Shown here piece after piece: positions 5,501-8,318 of a stretch of DNA of 8,318 nt. How positions within the stretch are numbered: position 1 is the first letter of the stretch; each line of letters starts with the position of its first letter. Both the position numbers and the translations under genes were made by a program. A model generated the notes under the pieces. That model searched no databases and was not told the DNA's origin. It worked only from the letters and a program-made list of their open reading frames with translations. Origin of the DNA: an uncultured Opitutia bacterium (GTDB lineage: Bacteria > Verrucomicrobiota > Verrucomicrobiae > Opitutales > MB11C04); NCBI GenBank assembly GCA_913048545.1, contig CAJWWH010000074.1:1-8318 (forward strand), read 5' to 3'.

Positions 5501-8318
5501 ACCTGCTTCCCCGTCCCGGACTGATTCTAAATCCATGGTCCGTTCGTTCCACCGAGACTGAAAAAAAGTTGGCCAAGACCGGAAATGATTATGATAGCCT
5601 AATGGAAGCAGCGGACATAATGGGTTCGGCGATCAATAGTAAAAAAGAAGCTCCCAGTGGACTGAGCGACTTGGCCAACCTCGATTTCCTTTCCCACGGA
5701 ACCCTTCTCAGGAGTAACCTTCGTCCAAACAACCAGGGCGAAGTGAGCATAGAGATTCCCGCAGGCACCGGTTACCGCATGCTTCGTCTGGTAGCAGTCG
5801 ATCCAATCCAGCAGGTATCGATGGATATTCCACTCACTGATTCTCCCACCCAGACACGGGAGGTTCGTATGGCAACCGATTTGGATGTTAAATCCGCCCA
5901 TGCCAAGAAAAAGCAGGTGACCATCATCGAATCGGGCAAAAGTTTTAAGATGGAAGACTTCACCACATCCCGTTTCCGCTCGATTGATTCACTCGAGGAT
6001 GCCTACGATTTACTGCTTACCCTTAATGCAAATTCTGCCTTTCGGGAGTTTGCTTTTTTACTCGACTGGTCCGAACTTGATCGTGAGCAAAAACTGGAAA
6101 ATTATCGAAAGTATGCCAGTCACGAAGTTCACTTTTTTCTCTATCGAAAAGATCCGGATTTTTTTACTGCGATCATCATGCCCTACCTGACCAATAAAAA
6201 GGAGCCCACTTTTTTGGATGACTGGTTTCTTGAAAACGATCTCTCGAAATATCTCGAGCCCGTTCGCTTTGACAGGCTCAATGCATTCGAAAAAGCCCTG
6301 CTTTCCACCACCCGTTTTGCGTCCAAAAAAGAAATCAGTCGACACCTTGCCGAAAAGTCTGAGCTTTCTCCGCCCAACCCCGATCTGTTCGACCGCCTGT
6401 TTGAAATTACCCTAAAAAGCGCATCCCTTGATGCAGATAAGGGGGAAATCGCACTACTTACCAGGCAGTCTCTCAACTCAATTAATTTTAGATCCGAGGC
6501 GATCTTAGAATCGGATAAAGCCTACCCTGTCCCGTCCGCCGCTCTTAGAATAACTGATAAGGCGGTATCAGAAATGATTGTGCCGTTTAGTATGAACCGA
6601 TCTCTGCAACAAAATGGACTAGTTGATTCAGCCTATTTATCAAGCTCTGTTAATGATCAAATGTTACCGGCTGAAAAATCAATCGAACAAAAAAGTAAGA
6701 AAGAAGCTAAGGGTAAAACTCAGGCATTCAAAAAACCTGATTTATGGTTCAACAAGGCATCCGGATTTGGCGGAGTCGCCAACGGCTCAATTGATCCATT
6801 CGGAGCCAATCTCGAACGGCGTAAGCAAGCCCGCTCTTTTTACCGGAAGACTGGAAAAGTGATGGAATGGGCGGAAAGTAATTACTATCAAGTCACTCTT
6901 GCCAATGCCCGGAATCCGGGACTCATCCCGGTCCATTCTTTCTGGAGTGATTATGCCAGACACCTTGCCGGTGGCAAAGGTCCCTTCCTCTCTGGAAACT
7001 TCATTTTCGCCACCCGTAATGTGAATGAAATGCTGCTTGCCCTCGCCGTCCTCGACCTGCCTTTTTCACCCGGGGAAAGTGAAACCAAAATCGAGGATCG
7101 ATCGGTCACCATTAAGAGCCCGGACGGACAACTTTTCTTCCATGAACAACTCCTTCCTTCCGAAGAGGCAAAAAAGAGCGAGGTTTTAATGAGCCAAAGA
7201 TTTTACCGGCTTGATTCCCGTTACCGCTACGAAAAAGGGGAACGGCTGGACAATTTTGTCGACGGGGAATTTCTTCCCGGTATTCCCTATGGTTCCATTG
7301 TGGTGCTGACCAACCCGACCTCCTCACGACGCAAGCTCCGTCTTCTCCTCCATCTCCCCAATGGATCGATTCCCCTGAACCGTACCCGCACTGTCCGCAG
7401 TATTCCAATTACCCTCGAAGCCTACTCCACCCAGACCTTTGAAAGTTCTTTTTACTTTCCCTCCATTGGGGATTTTAGATTATACCCCGCCCGTGCATCC
7501 TCCGATGGTCAGTCCATCGCATCCGCACCGCTGGTTTCTTTCCAGGTGGTGAAAGAACTGAGGAAGAAAGACAAAACATCCTGGGCATGGATTTCCCAAA
7601 ACGGTACCGATAAGGATGTCCTCAGTTACCTTAAATCCAACAACCTCAACCGGACCGATCTTACTCAAATTGCATTTCGTATGCGCAAAGAAAAGGAGGG
7701 AGGGTCCGGAAGATCATTCTACGATCGCCTGATCGAACTCCTCGAAACCCGATACTTTTACAATACCACCATTTGGTCCTATTCATTTTACCATAAAGAT
7801 AACGGACGCTTTCAAAAATTCCTCGCCAAGTCCTCCTTTGCCAACCAATGCGGCAAGTGGATGAACAGTACCCTGCTCCGCCTCGATCCGGTGGACCGTG
7901 GCTGGTACGAACAATTGGAATACGCCCCCCTTGTCCATGCCCGGGCCCACAGGCTGGGGAAAGAAAGACGCATTCTCAACGACCGCCTGCGTGCCCAGTA
8001 CCTCAGACTCCTCGATGTCCTCAAATACAAACCGGAGCTTGAACAGCAGGACCATCTAAGGCTCACCTATTACCTCTTTGCCCAGGACCGGATTGAGGAA
8101 GGACTCGCCCACTTTGATCAGGTCGACCGAAAAAAAATTCAGGAAAAACTGCAGTACGATTACTTTGCAGTGAACGCCGCTTTTTATCGACTGGAAATTG
8201 ATAAAGCCGAAAAGATTGCCCAGACCTATGAAAATTTTCCCATCGACCGCTGGCAAAAATTATTTGAAGAAGCCATGGCTCACCTCAAGGAGGCCAGAGC
8301 TGTGCTTGACCCGGAGGT
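2500..8318 (+). CDS. Giant secreted protein with macroglobulin/Ig-like modules and helical C-terminal region (3'-truncated by window end)
   Basis: The frame runs 1939 codons without a stop and continues past the window. The start is the first ATG after an in-frame TAA at 2488-2490, and a signal peptide follows directly. Residues about 23-450 are mainly helical and charged. From about 500 the sequence becomes beta-rich: RGVYVVEF (505-512), IRKG (523-526), GENYKL (600-605), VRPSLRLNGYP (626-636), LEIRGKNGEPL (738-748) and TDADGRIRLG (771-780). These resemble the MG/Ig-like strands of bacterial alpha-2-macroglobulin-type proteins. Further blocks are NPWSVRST (1011-1018), HFFLYRKDPDFF (1211-1222), MPYLTNK (1227-1233), EMLLALAVLDLPF (1510-1522), VVLTNPTS (1601-1608) and FYFP (1651-1654). 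The last 250 residues are helical and TPR-like, with YAPLVHARAH (1808-1817), AQDRIEE (1861-1867) and LQYDY (1884-1888). No CGEQ-type thioester or protease motif is visible. I recognise the block pattern as a large uncharacterised family but cannot name a function. A scaffold or binding role at the cell envelope is inference. The family resemblance is moderately sure; the reading frame is certain. Confidence 0.9.
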   Translation, partial: MKNKLFLSFLFSLLPTVSYLQGNVIGYVEDFALAPDRQVVLKDLIPGTREYYYYHALHAQSQGDHEEVAKLIKLWIKRHGNTSQVREIQNREALLIYEKNPAASFAYLMDRLRLRFNHSRKMEGRKPSHPIALDPKQVSYNTFYQDAVKAYKNLQGLEDKGLRNLNPNKLNPVQLRDFLGRIRHPDIPNLPALIIKDLKDKQSRGFGSLNIHRMLTKKQLDELRTIDPKLINSNTFVQNYLTRLTPSPDQNLELEKEERTAWLNRQLLFVKSLPASFNSLKANLIHNLLKHRQSLGEWDRELFMEYLSLPRPMSYFRKELLMIELRKPGTQSVNLNNGFSNYGCFPPIRNEVPLVRAMLLHFLKDDADYKSFSKFLTDEFLKPIFAEAKLITGKGDAEKWYSMLSTSQLQTLRDRVDLSFAVNNVQSFGLGEKVGLKLWTKNIDKLIVKEFEINAFNYYLKNGTEVSTSIELDGLSATRERVIESNRPPIRRTLQSVSFPNLKKRGVYVVEFIGNGISSRALIRKGTLRLLKKIGPAGHEFKILDESNQLRNEATLWLNGKEYTQKDGVILVPFTNKPGSRTVILRDGDFASLAQFNHLGENYKLQVGFHVDRESLRKNQKASLIVRPSLRLNGYPTSLKLLEDCKLVIITSDHDSQPTRMEVPIEDLDIGKEFIHEFRVPERMNRLEAFLEAKIEKISTDQKVNLKDSFSITINGMDHGTQVAIPLLHRSTAGFILEIRGKNGEPLVDYSVPVTCKHTDFRRTRKSTLKTDADGRIRLGFLPNIEWIQSHSPQTREWRLEKHATGRSILPKLVHTIEGEVLSFPFPRLDNRLGANEFSLFEKRQGGVYYLDHSDKIRSLPGLIEIRGLPAADFEFYHHPTRRTVNIRVTRGENNSGFAVSSSRILERTYGPPLSIASVQPKNDTLMIRLTNSNPSTRLHVFGTTYVPAFDAHSLLQIDPIPSPSSLDLATPKTLFVEERDIGEEYRYVLERQGAVKFPGNLLPRPGLILNPWSVRSTETEKKLAKTGNDYDSLMEAADIMGSAINSKKEAPSGLSDLANLDFLSHGTLLRSNLRPNNQGEVSIEIPAGTGYRMLRLVAVDPIQQVSMDIPLTDSPTQTREVRMATDLDVKSAHAKKKQVTIIESGKSFKMEDFTTSRFRSIDSLEDAYDLLLTLNANSAFREFAFLLDWSELDREQKLENYRKYASHEVHFFLYRKDPDFFTAIIMPYLTNKKEPTFLDDWFLENDLSKYLEPVRFDRLNAFEKALLSTTRFASKKEISRHLAEKSELSPPNPDLFDRLFEITLKSASLDADKGEIALLTRQSLNSINFRSEAILESDKAYPVPSAALRITDKAVSEMIVPFSMNRSLQQNGLVDSAYLSSSVNDQMLPAEKSIEQKSKKEAKGKTQAFKKPDLWFNKASGFGGVANGSIDPFGANLERRKQARSFYRKTGKVMEWAESNYYQVTLANARNPGLIPVHSFWSDYARHLAGGKGPFLSGNFIFATRNVNEMLLALAVLDLPFSPGESETKIEDRSVTIKSPDGQLFFHEQLLPSEEAKKSEVLMSQRFYRLDSRYRYEKGERLDNFVDGEFLPGIPYGSIVVLTNPTSSRRKLRLLLHLPNGSIPLNRTRTVRSIPITLEAYSTQTFESSFYFPSIGDFRLYPARASSDGQSIASAPLVSFQVVKELRKKDKTSWAWISQNGTDKDVLSYLKSNNLNRTDLTQIAFRMRKEKEGGSGRSFYDRLIELLETRYFYNTTIWSYSFYHKDNGRFQKFLAKSSFANQCGKWMNSTLLRLDPVDRGWYEQLEYAPLVHARAHRLGKERRILNDRLRAQYLRLLDVLKYKPELEQQDHLRLTYYLFAQDRIEEGLAHFDQVDRKKIQEKLQYDYFAVNAAFYRLEIDKAEKIAQTYENFPIDRWQKLFEEAMAHLKEARAVLDPE
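6493..6738 (+). other. Low-complexity, lysine-rich linker inside the giant protein
   Basis: Residues about 1332-1413 lack the aromatic and Gly/Pro pattern of the flanking blocks and are rich in Ser, Ala, Lys, Glu and Gln, with a strongly basic run (QKSKKEAKGK, residues 1397-1406). Base composition dips towards A/T here, with more tta, aat, aga and aaa codons than in the neighbouring sequence. It separates the block ending in the helical stretch (to about 1330) from the ESNYY/PVHSFW block (from about 1459). It reads as a flexible interdomain linker under weak constraint. A recent small insertion is possible but not shown. Confidence 0.5.
7561..8318 (+). other. Helical, TPR-like C-terminal region of the giant protein (incomplete)
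   Basis: Residues 1688-1939 switch from beta-rich to amphipathic-helical sequence with Leu/Tyr/Arg-rich heptad-like spacing. Recognisable short blocks are QNGTDKDVL, TIWSYSF (1757-1763), YAPLVHARAHRLG (1808-1820), LTYYLFAQDRIEE (1855-1867) and LQYDY (1884-1888). Successive helices of about 12-15 residues with small and aromatic residues at turns suggest a solenoid, such as degenerate TPRs, though no repeat matches the canonical TPR consensus well. The window cuts this region off at its right edge. Confidence 0.5.

Noticed and set aside
7834..7862. Cysteine in NQCGKWMN as a macroglobulin thioester
   Set aside because: The motif needs CGEQ with an internal Gln; here the residues after Cys-Gly are Lys-Trp, and the surroundings are helical-repeat-like.

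Overview
The window holds two plus-strand genes in tandem, and almost every base is coding. It looks like ordinary bacterial chromosome with moderate GC content. I see no mobile element, tRNA, rRNA or CRISPR array. Neither start codon has a good Shine-Dalgarno sequence. Weak initiation signals, an ALDH16-type dehydrogenase and a giant secreted protein together point, tentatively, to the Planctomycetes-Verrucomicrobia-Chlamydiae group, perhaps a marine verrucomicrobium. That placement is inference; the window contains no phylogenetic marker.

Positions 17-2389 encode a complete 790-residue double-domain aldehyde dehydrogenase of the ALDH16 type. The N-terminal domain (about residues 35-500) has the full catalytic set: N169, K192, E266, C300 and E397. 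The C-terminal domain (about 516-790) keeps the ALDH fold signature but has lost the catalytic positions and stops before the region that would hold the Cys.

Positions 2390-2499 are a short AT-rich spacer with one 7-bp inverted repeat, which lacks the downstream T-run of a standard terminator.

Positions 2500-8318 are a single open frame of at least 1939 codons. It starts with a signal peptide and runs off the right edge without a stop. It encodes a giant exported protein with three parts: a mainly helical N-terminal third; a middle of beta-rich stretches resembling macroglobulin/Ig-like modules, interleaved with distinctive motif blocks; and a helical, TPR-like C-terminal part. The classical alpha-2-macroglobulin thioester motif is absent. 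I recognise the block pattern as that of a large uncharacterised family, but I know of no assigned function. It is the most interesting object here.

Nothing in the sequence shows that the two genes work together. One is a soluble, presumably cytoplasmic NAD(P)-dependent oxidoreductase and the other is an exported scaffold-like protein. The spacer would allow either read-through or a separate promoter.
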